A stretch of 64,000 nucleotides of DNA, from positions 120,060 to 184,059 of the forward strand of contig JANXYR010000060.1 of the NCBI GenBank assembly GCA_025355965.1, given 5' to 3'. The position numbers were made by a program, and so were the translations under genes. Numbering within the stretch: the stretch's first letter is position 1; each line of letters opens with the position of its first letter. Under the pieces are notes generated by a model. It made no database searches. It saw nothing but the letters and a program-made list of their open reading frames with translations, and was not told the origin of the DNA. Source of the DNA: Geobacteraceae bacterium. GTDB lineage: Bacteria; Desulfobacterota; Desulfuromonadia; Geobacterales; Pseudopelobacteraceae. Positions 17,958 through 25,923 of this stretch are shown in pieces.

Positions 17958-18881
17958 ATGTTATTAACATCTATGCGAATATTGGTTTTTTTATTCTGTA
18001 TTTCTCTGTCGTATGGAGCATACGCCGCTGAACGTCCGAAACGGATAAATGGCGCGACCGTACCAAAATCTGTTCCTGCGACAGTTCCGGTAACTATTCT
18101 CAGTATCATCCCGGCCCAGGCTGAGCCTGGTTCAAAGGTGATGCTATCCGGTTCAGGTTTTGGGGAAACCGCCACCGTTTTTCTGGGGAGTATTGAAATT
18201 ACAGCCCGGATTACCGCTGCCAAACAGGCTGAATTCAATGTTCCGCCACAACTGGAAGCGGGACTGTATGCTCTTTATCTGAAACGATCAGACGGAACGA
18301 TCGGCAGATCATATAACTTTACGGTCCTTCCGCTACGGCCAACTCTTAAATCACTGCAGCCGGTCATGATAAGCTCCTGCGCTGTCGGCAAGGAGCGCGA
18401 AGTAATTGCCAGTGGCAGTAATTTTGCTAGTACTTCGATGCTTTTCTTTGATGGGGCCGCGCTCGCAAATACATTCATCTCGCCGGAGTCGATCTCTTTT
18501 AATGTCCCAACAGTTCCGGGTGGGCTTCATCAGGTGCTCGTAAAAAACGCTCCGGAAAACAGTTCTATGCCGCTGACATTCATTGTCGAAACCAGACCGG
18601 AAATAGGCCAGGTTACAGTTGGAAACGAACATGTAAACTTATATGAACTGATTATCAGCGGAAGAAACTTCAACCAAAATTCATCGCTGTATGTGGATGG
18701 CATGCAGATAGGAGGTCGTGGCGGCCAGGATATGGCCGAGCGGGAAAAACTGGTCTATGTCGATTGCACAAAACTGATCTACCAGCGTCATCCATATTCT
18801 CCGGTTAATAAGGATTTCCGCCTTCAGGTTGTTAACACTGGAGGAGAGGGGAGTCAGGTCATCACCGTAACGGCACCTTAA
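17958..18881 (+). CDS. Secreted IPT/TIG-domain protein
   Basis: A 307-residue protein with a signal peptide (about 1-22, cut near AYAAE) and tandem immunoglobulin-like IPT/TIG repeats. Repeat hallmarks are SIIPAQAEPGSKVMLSGSGF, LQPVMISSCAVGKEREVIAS and ISGRNFNQNSSLYVDG. Such domains bind proteins or sugars in the periplasm or at the surface. It stands between lptFG and an LTA-synthase-like gene, all in the same direction with short gaps, so an envelope role is likely. No specific function can be assigned. Confidence 0.75.
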   Translation: MLLTSMRILVFLFCISLSYGAYAAERPKRINGATVPKSVPATVPVTILSIIPAQAEPGSKVMLSGSGFGETATVFLGSIEITARITAAKQAEFNVPPQLEAGLYALYLKRSDGTIGRSYNFTVLPLRPTLKSLQPVMISSCAVGKEREVIASGSNFASTSMLFFDGAALANTFISPESISFNVPTVPGGLHQVLVKNAPENSSMPLTFIVETRPEIGQVTVGNEHVNLYELIISGRNFNQNSSLYVDGMQIGGRGGQDMAEREKLVYVDCTKLIYQRHPYSPVNKDFRLQVVNTGGEGSQVITVTAP

Positions 18882-18915
18882 TTCAATTTTAAACGTTCAT
18901 AAGGATTTTAGTAAT

Positions 18916-20832
18916 ATGCTAATAAAAAGTAGATTTCATTCGTTGTATACTCTCTGGCTGATAATTATTGCGTTTTCGACCGTAACAAGAACGATCCTGC
19001 TGGTAAAGTCACTTCCCCAACTTGAACTGAGCCCACTGCTGCTTGTAAAAATATATGCGGTCGGCTTTTTCTTTGATTGTGTGACGTTCTCATACTTTGC
19101 CATTCCATTCGTGTTGGTGGCTATTATTCTGTCTGACAGGGTGTTCAATAGCTTGCTTTTCAGGGTGTCTGCCTACGCAGCCGGATTTGTGCTTACCTAC
19201 CTGATGTTGTTCAATGTGGTTGCTGAGTACACATTCTTTGATGAATTTGCCACCCGGTTCAATTTTATCGCAGTTGATTATCTGATTTATACCAATGAAG
19301 TTATCCGCAATATCCGGGAGTCATATCCTGTTAATGCCATTCTCGCCGGTCTTCTTCTGCTCAATATCCCTCTTTTCATGCCGGTAAAAAAACATCTATC
19401 ACATTCATTCTCTTATACATCACGAATAGGCAGCAGACTCAAGGTTGGAGCGGTATTACTCCTGCTGCCGATCATTTCATTTGCAGCAGTTGACCTGTCT
19501 CAGACGCAGATATCGCCGAATAATTATGCAGATGAGTTAGCCGGGAACGGCATTTATTGCCTTTTTTCGGCTTTCAGAAACAATGAGCTGGATTTCAACA
19601 AGTTTTACGTCAACAAGGATGATAAAGCTCTGCTTGCACGTCTTAAAGGATTGTTGCAAGAAAAAAACAGCCGCTTCGAAAACGAGTCTGTTTTTTCTGT
19701 TTCCCGTGTTGTACAGCCTGGCGGTGGGGAAAAACGGCTGAACGTTGTCCTGATAATTGAAGAGAGCCTGAGCGCCGAGTTCCTTACCTCATTCGGCAAT
19801 ACCAAGGGGATAACACCGAACCTCGACAAATTGGCCAAAGAGTCGCTCTTTTTTACCCATCTGTATGCAACCGGTACGCGGACTGTACGCGGACTGGAGG
19901 CGCTCACCCTCTCCATGCCGCCGCTACCTGGCACATCGATCGTGAAACGTCCCAAAAACGAAAACTTTGTGTCGTGGGGATCGGTCATGAAGGAGAAAGG
20001 CTATGATAACAAGTTTATCTACGCCGGCCACGGCTACTTCGACAACATGAACTATTTCTATGCAAATAATGGATTTGCAACGATAGACCGGACAAATTTT
20101 TCCAAAAACGAGATAACATTTACCAACGCCTGGGGTGTTTGCGACGAAGATCTGTTCTTGAAGGTTATTAAGGAAGGGGATCTTTCACATGCCAACAAAA
20201 AGCCATTCTTCAGCGTTGTTATGACCACCTCAAATCACCGCCCCTACACATATCCGGACGGCAAGATTGATATACCGTCAAAAACCGGACGAGATGGCGG
20301 AGTTAAATACTCGGATTACGCTATCGGCAGGCTCCTTGCTGAGGCAAAAAAGAAGCCTTGGTTCAACAATACCATTTTTGTCATAGTGGCGGATCACTGT
20401 GCCGACAGTGCCGCAAAGATGGCCCTACCGGTAAAAAAATACGAAATACCGCTTTTCATCTATGCTCCGGCGATCATTAAGCCTCAGGTCGTAGACCGGA
20501 TGATGAGCCAGATAGATGTTGCCCCAACGCTGCTCGGTCTGCTCAATTTCAGATATACCAGCGCGTTTATCGGTAAGGATGTCATGACCGACGGCCCCTG
20601 GGCTGATCGGGCGTTTATTTCGACCTATCAAAAGCTTGGGTATATTAGTGATGAGAAGTTGCTGGTTATCGGCCCAAAAAAAACGGTCGATTACTTCAGT
20701 TTTGTACGGAAGGATGGCGCAACTACCGTATTGAAGCCACAAGAGGATCTGTTGATGGATGCACTGGCGTATATCCAGGGCACAAATTATATTTATAAAA
20801 ATAGGTTGAATCGGCTGAAAATAAATCCTTAG
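18916..20832 (+). CDS. LTA synthase family sulfatase-fold phosphotransferase
   Basis: A 638-residue membrane enzyme. Five TM helices lie in about 8-195, then a periplasmic alkaline-phosphatase-fold domain from about 270. Catalytic features of the LtaS/OpgB group are visible: the metal Glu in VLIIEESLSAE, the nucleophile Thr in ATGTRTVRGLEA and the Asp-His pair in VADHCADSA. These enzymes move phosphoglycerol or related groups from a lipid to an envelope acceptor. Gram-negative bacteria lack LTA, so the acceptor is more likely a periplasmic glucan or LPS; the neighbouring lptFG genes make LPS attractive, but this is inference. Its 3' end overlaps the convergent exporter by 4 bases. Confidence 0.85.
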   Translation: MLIKSRFHSLYTLWLIIIAFSTVTRTILLVKSLPQLELSPLLLVKIYAVGFFFDCVTFSYFAIPFVLVAIILSDRVFNSLLFRVSAYAAGFVLTYLMLFNVVAEYTFFDEFATRFNFIAVDYLIYTNEVIRNIRESYPVNAILAGLLLLNIPLFMPVKKHLSHSFSYTSRIGSRLKVGAVLLLLPIISFAAVDLSQTQISPNNYADELAGNGIYCLFSAFRNNELDFNKFYVNKDDKALLARLKGLLQEKNSRFENESVFSVSRVVQPGGGEKRLNVVLIIEESLSAEFLTSFGNTKGITPNLDKLAKESLFFTHLYATGTRTVRGLEALTLSMPPLPGTSIVKRPKNENFVSWGSVMKEKGYDNKFIYAGHGYFDNMNYFYANNGFATIDRTNFSKNEITFTNAWGVCDEDLFLKVIKEGDLSHANKKPFFSVVMTTSNHRPYTYPDGKIDIPSKTGRDGGVKYSDYAIGRLLAEAKKKPWFNNTIFVIVADHCADSAAKMALPVKKYEIPLFIYAPAIIKPQVVDRMMSQIDVAPTLLGLLNFRYTSAFIGKDVMTDGPWADRAFISTYQKLGYISDEKLLVIGPKKTVDYFSFVRKDGATTVLKPQEDLLMDALAYIQGTNYIYKNRLNRLKINP

Positions 20833-23495
20833 CGCTTCCCCCATAGTGACAAAAGCGCTGGCAGGAAAATCAAAAACGCTGCTACACTGGCGATCATACC
20901 AAGCGACATGACCGCACCGATGCTGAATACCCCCTGGTGATGTGCCACCATCAGGGCGCCAAAACTGAACAGGATTGTCAGGGCGTTCAGGAATACACCG
21001 ATACCGGCGCTGCTGGTCGCTACCCGGCCGGGAGACTCATTTCCCTGGCGGTAGCGGTTCATAATGTATATTGCCGAGTCGATTCCCACCCCTAAAATAA
21101 GCGGCAGTACAATGATGTTGGCTGAGTTGAAGCTGATTCCGATCAAGCGCATACCGCCGATCATCAATAGTAGCCCAACCCCTAGAGGCACGGTTCCCAG
21201 CAGGGCATAGCGGATGCTTTTGAAGTTAATCAGCAGGATAACGGCGATGCCAATGAAGGCGTATATGAAAGCCTTCAGGTAGGCATCGCGCAGCACAGAG
21301 AGAGATTCATATACCATTACAGGTTCACCGGTGGCATTGGGGACAACGCTCTTGACCTGGCCGATGAACTCCTGCAGCGGTTCCCGTTCGAATATTTCCT
21401 TCTTCGCCGCCACCTGGAGTAAAAACTTGCCACTCTTGCCAACAAAACGCTGCAAAAGCTGCGGCGGAACGTCAGCTTCACTTATCCGCGCTGCCTCCAG
21501 ACTCTCCTTCATCATCCGCAACTTTTCAGGCAGTTCGGCAAACATGCCTCCCTGAAATTCCCGCAGTAACCCCAGAGCATTCTTATCCTTTTCTGCTTCC
21601 AGAGTTTTGAAAAAACTGTCCAGTGTGTTCAGAAAGGCTGCCGCCTGTTTTGCTTCCGGGGCTTTACGTGCCTCCAGTGCGTTCTTGAGTTTTTCTACAC
21701 GGTTGCGGAAATCTTCAAACACCTTCGGAAGGGCCATAACCTGCAGATTTTCTTCATAAGGTGCAGGTTTGACCTGGGCCATAATCTGGCGTAATGCCGC
21801 CAGTTCAGCCAGCTTTTCGCTCTGCTGCTCCGGCACAAAAGCCAGCTTGCTGACCACATGGTCAACGGACGACAGCTTCTCCAGTCGCTCGGTCAGAGTC
21901 CGGGCCTCCGCTTCATCCCTGGCTGTGACCACGGCAAAATAGCCGGAGTTTTCCTTGCTGCGCATCAGCTTGTATGCGTACTCCACCGATTGCAGCCCTT
22001 TGGCCTGCAGGTTCATCAGGTTGTAGTCAAAGCGCATAGTCAGGGTAGGGTAGAGGCAGATCAGTGACAGTAGCAGCGTGGCGGCGATAACGCCCTTCGG
22101 ATTGGCGAACAATATGTGAAATTTGGAGTTACCAGTTTCAACTGTTTTCCCCTCGCCCTGAGGGGAAGGGGTGAGGGAATTTTTTCTGAATCGCACCAGC
22201 AGCACCAGCATTGCCGGTAGAACGGTAAAGGTGGCGATTACGCAGATGAATACGCCACCGGCGGCGATGATGCCCAATTCAGCGATTCCTTTGAAATCGG
22301 TGAAAGCAAATGTGGCGAAGGCCAAAGCCACGGTTGCGGCGGCCATGATTATTGAGCGGATATTGGAAGAAAGGCCGGTCTCGATGGCTTCTCTGCCGAC
22401 GGCACCTCCTTTAAGTTCCTCCTGATAGCGCAGCACAACCTGGATGCTGTACTCAATCCCTAATCCGATTAACATGATGGCAAAAACCATCGAAAGAATG
22501 TTGAGGTGCCCGACCGCCAGGGTGGCAAAGCCGAAGGAGAGACTGATGCCAACTATCAGAGAGACCATGGCGGCAAGCACATTTAAAAAGCCACGGAAGG
22601 CAAACAGCAGCAGTAACACGGTCAGTGACAGAGACAATATCGTGGCTATACCGATATCGCTCTGACTTGTGGCCATCTCTTCGTACTCCAGTACGGGCAC
22701 ACCGGTCAGGCCGCCCCGTACCCCTTTGAACTCCGGTTTTTTCAGGATTTCGTCCAATATTCTGCGGGCGGCTTTAATCGACTTCTCCGAGGCGACAAAG
22801 CTTCCCTCTTCTTTGACCGGCAGCATTGTAATTACCTGCTGTTTTCCGGCATTCTCCAGCATGGAGGATTTGTTGCTACCACCACCTTTAAGGAAAGAAT
22901 CCATGGATAAACCGCTTGATTTGCCGTCAAAAGCCTTGAAGCCCTTGTCCAGCGTGGTAAGCATGAAGGTCAGGCTCGCTAGTGAAGCCGGATCACCAGC
23001 TTTCAGATAGTCGTCGATCTGACCGGTCAGGCTGGTGAAAAGTGTTTGTACTGAGGGTGCAGCGGCTAAATCTTTCAACACCGGAGCCGCCATTGTCAAT
23101 GTTTGACGCAGGTTTTTGATGTCATCGAGCGGCATGAAAAGCAGGCCGTTTGTACGGAAAAATGGGAGGCCGCCGGGGTAAAAAACCTCACGGAATGCGC
23201 CATTATTCTTGCTAAGCAGAGCGTAGAGCGCATCGGCAGCACGGGTAGATTTCTCGGCGTCATCAGATTCTATCACCGCCACAATCTCTTCCTGATCGCC
23301 AAACTCGGCACGGTAGGCTCGATAATCGACCTGAAAGGTGGCGTTCCTCGGCATCAGATCATCACGACCGGTCAGAAAATTCATGTTCTTGATCGTGTAA
23401 ATGACGGAGATGGAGGAAAACAGCAGGGCAAGCGCCAGAATCAGGCGCGGATATTTTGAGACGAAAGCGAACAGGCGGCTATGTTTTTTGGACAC
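20829..23495 (-). CDS. MMPL/RND-family lipid exporter (HpnN-like)
   Basis: An 888-residue protein starting at a GTG with a strong ribosome site (aaggag). It has two MMPL halves, each with one TM helix, a large periplasmic domain, then five TM helices (first half about 280-435, second about 715-885). The opening (SKYPRLILALALLFSSISVI) and GIGIEYSIQVVLRY / GVGIDSAIYIMNRY are typical of HpnN-type hopanoid transporters. No hopanoid synthesis gene is in the window, so the cargo is uncertain. Around residues 439-450 a palindromic repeat is inserted in frame, encoding SLTPSPQGEG between the two halves. Confidence 0.8.
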   Translation of the reverse strand: MSKKHSRLFAFVSKYPRLILALALLFSSISVIYTIKNMNFLTGRDDLMPRNATFQVDYRAYRAEFGDQEEIVAVIESDDAEKSTRAADALYALLSKNNGAFREVFYPGGLPFFRTNGLLFMPLDDIKNLRQTLTMAAPVLKDLAAAPSVQTLFTSLTGQIDDYLKAGDPASLASLTFMLTTLDKGFKAFDGKSSGLSMDSFLKGGGSNKSSMLENAGKQQVITMLPVKEEGSFVASEKSIKAARRILDEILKKPEFKGVRGGLTGVPVLEYEEMATSQSDIGIATILSLSLTVLLLLFAFRGFLNVLAAMVSLIVGISLSFGFATLAVGHLNILSMVFAIMLIGLGIEYSIQVVLRYQEELKGGAVGREAIETGLSSNIRSIIMAAATVALAFATFAFTDFKGIAELGIIAAGGVFICVIATFTVLPAMLVLLVRFRKNSLTPSPQGEGKTVETGNSKFHILFANPKGVIAATLLLSLICLYPTLTMRFDYNLMNLQAKGLQSVEYAYKLMRSKENSGYFAVVTARDEAEARTLTERLEKLSSVDHVVSKLAFVPEQQSEKLAELAALRQIMAQVKPAPYEENLQVMALPKVFEDFRNRVEKLKNALEARKAPEAKQAAAFLNTLDSFFKTLEAEKDKNALGLLREFQGGMFAELPEKLRMMKESLEAARISEADVPPQLLQRFVGKSGKFLLQVAAKKEIFEREPLQEFIGQVKSVVPNATGEPVMVYESLSVLRDAYLKAFIYAFIGIAVILLINFKSIRYALLGTVPLGVGLLLMIGGMRLIGISFNSANIIVLPLILGVGIDSAIYIMNRYRQGNESPGRVATSSAGIGVFLNALTILFSFGALMVAHHQGVFSIGAVMSLGMIASVAAFLIFLPALLSLWGKR
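22149..22177. repeat. Palindromic REP-like element inside the exporter gene
   Basis: The segment begins CCCCTCGCCC and ends GGGGTGAGGG, with 9-bp arms that pair with one G-T. It resembles the short GC-rich palindromes scattered through many proteobacterial genomes. Here it sits in a coding region, in frame, at the loop joining the two halves of the MMPL protein. Confidence 0.65.
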
Positions 23496-23609
23496 ATGGA
23501 CTCCTTAGGTGAAATACAGTTTCTGAATAGCACCGGAGGTGGTGAAAGTCAAATTTTGTACCGGTGGATGCTGATGGGTGTGTATTGATGTATATAGACT
23601 GAATATCTA

Positions 23610-23639
23610 TTGCCCAGTAGTCAAAAACTATGATATTAT
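23610..23639 (+). promoter_or_regulatory. Promoter of the first ABC-F gene
   Basis: TTGCCC (23610-23615) and TATTAT (23634-23639) with an 18-base spacer. Transcription would start near 23646, only a few bases before a terminator-like hairpin. Confidence 0.5.
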
Positions 23640-23651
23640 CAAAAGTTAGTG

Positions 23652-23686
23652 AACCACGGAGCTCACCTAAGCCCTGTGGTTTTTTA
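23652..23686 (+). promoter_or_regulatory. Terminator-like leader hairpin (candidate attenuator) of the ABC-F gene
   Basis: AACCACGG (23652-23659) pairs with CTGTGGTT (23674-23681) with one G-U, and an inner GCT/AGC helix (23661-23663 with 23670-23672) closes a 6-base loop. A run of T follows. No gene precedes it on this strand because the upstream gene is divergent. The hairpin would therefore terminate the leader of the ABC-F gene itself, as in attenuation. Confidence 0.55.
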
Positions 23687-23723
23687 TTTCCTCAATTCTA
23701 AATAACAGGAGCACCAGACCAGC

Positions 23724-25361
23724 ATGATTGCAGCATCAAATATCGCCCTTTCCTACGGTAAACGAGTACTTTTCAAAGATGTTAACATCAAATTCACCCC
23801 CGGCAACTGCTATGGGTTGATCGGAGCAAACGGGTCAGGGAAGTCAACCTTTCTCAAAATTCTTGCCGGTGAACTGGATGCAGATAAAGGTGAAATCATA
23901 GTTGGACCCCGGGAACGAATCGCCGTTCTCCGCCAGGATCAGTTTGCTTTCGATGATGAAACCGTATTCAACACAGTCATCATGGGACACAAGCGGATGT
24001 ACGACGTCATGACGGAGCGTGAGGCAATTTATGCTAAAGCTGAATTCAGTGAAGCGGACGGAGTACGTTCTGCAGAGCTTGAGGGTGAGTTTGCCGAAAT
24101 GAATGGTTATGAAGCCGAGTCAGAGGCTGCCGTACTTTTGAACGGACTCGGTATTTCCGAGGAGTTGCGGACGAAGCAGATGAAGGAGCTTGAGGCGGGT
24201 GACAAAGTACGTGTACTTCTGGCGCAGGCCCTTTTTGGTAACCCCGATGTACTGTTGTTGGACGAACCGACCAACAACCTTGATCTGAAGTCGATAAACT
24301 GGCTGGAAGAGTTCCTCTTTCGTTTTCCCAATACGGTTATTGTCGTGTCGCATGACCGTCACTTTCTAAATCAGGTCTGTACTCACACTGCTGATATCGA
24401 TTTCGGGCGGATTCAGATTTATGTCGGTAACTATGATTTCTGGTACCATGCAAGCCAGTTGAACTTAAAGCAAAAGCAGAATGAAAACCGTAAAGTATCT
24501 GAAAGAGCTGATGAACTTAAAGCTTTTATACAGCGTTTCAGTTCCAATGCATCCAAAGCAAAACAGGCGACGTCGCGCAGGAAGCTGCTTGATAAACTTA
24601 CCATTGAGGATATGCCGACCTCATCCAGAAAATATCCGCATGTAGTATTCAAGCCGGAGCGGCCATGCGGCGACATAATTCTCGAAATTGAAGGGCTGAC
24701 CAAAGAGATCGATGGTGTCAAGGTGTTGAATAATCTCGATCTGATTGTGCGCAAGGGTGATAAAATCGCCTTTGTCGGAGGTAATACTCTCGCTCGAACA
24801 ACACTTTTTCAGATTCTTGCTGGTGAACTGGTGCCAGACAGTGGCAGCTTCCGCTGGGGTATTACCATCACCAGTGCCTATTTCCCCAAGGAAAACAGCC
24901 AGTACTTTGAACGCGAGATGACTTTAATTGAGTGGCTTGGCCAGTATTCTCCTCCCACCGAGGGTGAAACTTTTGCGCGCGGCTTCCTCGGACGTATGCT
25001 TTTTTCTGGCGAAGAAGCCATGAAAAAAACCACTGTTCTCTCCGGAGGCGAAAAGGTCCGCTGTATGTTGTCACGCATGATGCTTACCGCGGCCAATGTG
25101 ATTATCCTTGATGAGCCGACCAACCACTTGGATCTGGAGTCGATCACCGCTCTTAATGATGGCCTGATAGCTTTCACGGAAGTTATTCTTTTCGCTTCAC
25201 ACGACCATGAATTTGTCTCTACTGTTGCCAACAGAATCATCGAGATTACTCCGGGCGGCGTAATTGACCGCACTATGGGTTTTGAAGAGTATCTGGAGAA
25301 TGAGGATGTGTCACGGGAGAGGGATGAACTGTACCATGGCCATGCCGACCTGAGCCTGTAG
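23724..25361 (+). CDS. ABC-F family ATPase (YbiT-like) with degenerate second Walker A
   Basis: A 545-residue soluble protein with two ABC domains joined by a charged linker (about 245-310), as in ribosome-associated ABC-F factors. Domain 1 has Walker A GANGSGKST and Walker B LLLDEPTNNLD, but its signature region reads ELEAGDKVRVLLAQAL instead of LSGGE, as in YbiT relatives. Domain 2 has LSGGEKVRCMLSRMM and IILDEPTNHLD, but its Walker A reads GGNTLARTT, lacking the Gly-Lys pair that holds ATP phosphates. Site 2 may not hydrolyse ATP normally; this may be a clade trait rather than a recent mutation. It is preceded by a candidate attenuator. Confidence 0.88.
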   Translation: MIAASNIALSYGKRVLFKDVNIKFTPGNCYGLIGANGSGKSTFLKILAGELDADKGEIIVGPRERIAVLRQDQFAFDDETVFNTVIMGHKRMYDVMTEREAIYAKAEFSEADGVRSAELEGEFAEMNGYEAESEAAVLLNGLGISEELRTKQMKELEAGDKVRVLLAQALFGNPDVLLLDEPTNNLDLKSINWLEEFLFRFPNTVIVVSHDRHFLNQVCTHTADIDFGRIQIYVGNYDFWYHASQLNLKQKQNENRKVSERADELKAFIQRFSSNASKAKQATSRRKLLDKLTIEDMPTSSRKYPHVVFKPERPCGDIILEIEGLTKEIDGVKVLNNLDLIVRKGDKIAFVGGNTLARTTLFQILAGELVPDSGSFRWGITITSAYFPKENSQYFEREMTLIEWLGQYSPPTEGETFARGFLGRMLFSGEEAMKKTTVLSGGEKVRCMLSRMMLTAANVIILDEPTNHLDLESITALNDGLIAFTEVILFASHDHEFVSTVANRIIEITPGGVIDRTMGFEEYLENEDVSRERDELYHGHADLSL

Positions 25362-25385
25362 TCAGGTTATATGTATTTTACCTTT

Positions 25386-25419
25386 AAAAAACCACAGGGG
25401 GTATCCCTGTGGTTTTTTA
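25386..25419 (+). terminator. Terminator after the first ABC-F gene
   Basis: ACCACAGGG (25391-25399) pairs with CCCTGTGGT (25405-25413), flanked by A and T runs. Its stem and tail nearly repeat the leader hairpin upstream of the same gene. Confidence 0.85.
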
Positions 25420-25434
25420 TACAGCGGAGCTGCC

Positions 25435-25872
25435 ATGATTTCTAACTCAACGCTCTTTATTAACTGGTTGAAGCCTGACATCGAAGAGGAACAGTGGGAG
25501 TTTTTCAATCATCCAGCCAAACAGGAGTGGTACCGATCTCATGCTGTTACGTGGGAGCAGATAGTTTCCGGCTTTGACGGCGGGGAGATGGTTGCTTATC
25601 CACGCTCCGCGACAATCGGTGAAATTCCGGTTGCACTTTCATATCACAGCTATGACGAGTATCAGATTTATCTTGCCAGGGCCAAACGTGGCTACCGGAA
25701 GAACTATTCCCGGATGGAGGATGCCCTACAGGGTGCCGGTTCGCTAGCTCTCAAGGCCCCGATAATTATCTGTAGTACTGGGGAAGGGCTACTCTTCTCC
25801 GGTTACAGGCGGCTTTGTCTCGGGTGGAATTACGGCATGGTGCCTCATGTATGGCTGGTTCAGCTAGGATAA
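25435..25872 (+). CDS. Conserved hypothetical protein between two ABC-F genes
   Basis: A 145-residue soluble protein that I do not recognise. It is rich in Trp and Tyr (for example EEEQWEFFNHPAKQEWYRSH) and lacks a signal peptide or TM helix. Its C-terminus, SGYRRLCLGWNYGMVPHVWLV, faintly recalls the G-x-x-R-...-G-...-P-x-x-V pattern of ParB/sulfiredoxin-like domains, but that is weak. It sits after a terminator and 51 bases before a second ABC-F gene, so it may be co-transcribed with that gene. Confidence 0.55.
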   Translation: MISNSTLFINWLKPDIEEEQWEFFNHPAKQEWYRSHAVTWEQIVSGFDGGEMVAYPRSATIGEIPVALSYHSYDEYQIYLARAKRGYRKNYSRMEDALQGAGSLALKAPIIICSTGEGLLFSGYRRLCLGWNYGMVPHVWLVQLG

Positions 25873-25923
25873 AGTCATACAATTATCGCAGGCGAAATTT
25901 TATTAATCAGGGAGTTTTACAAG

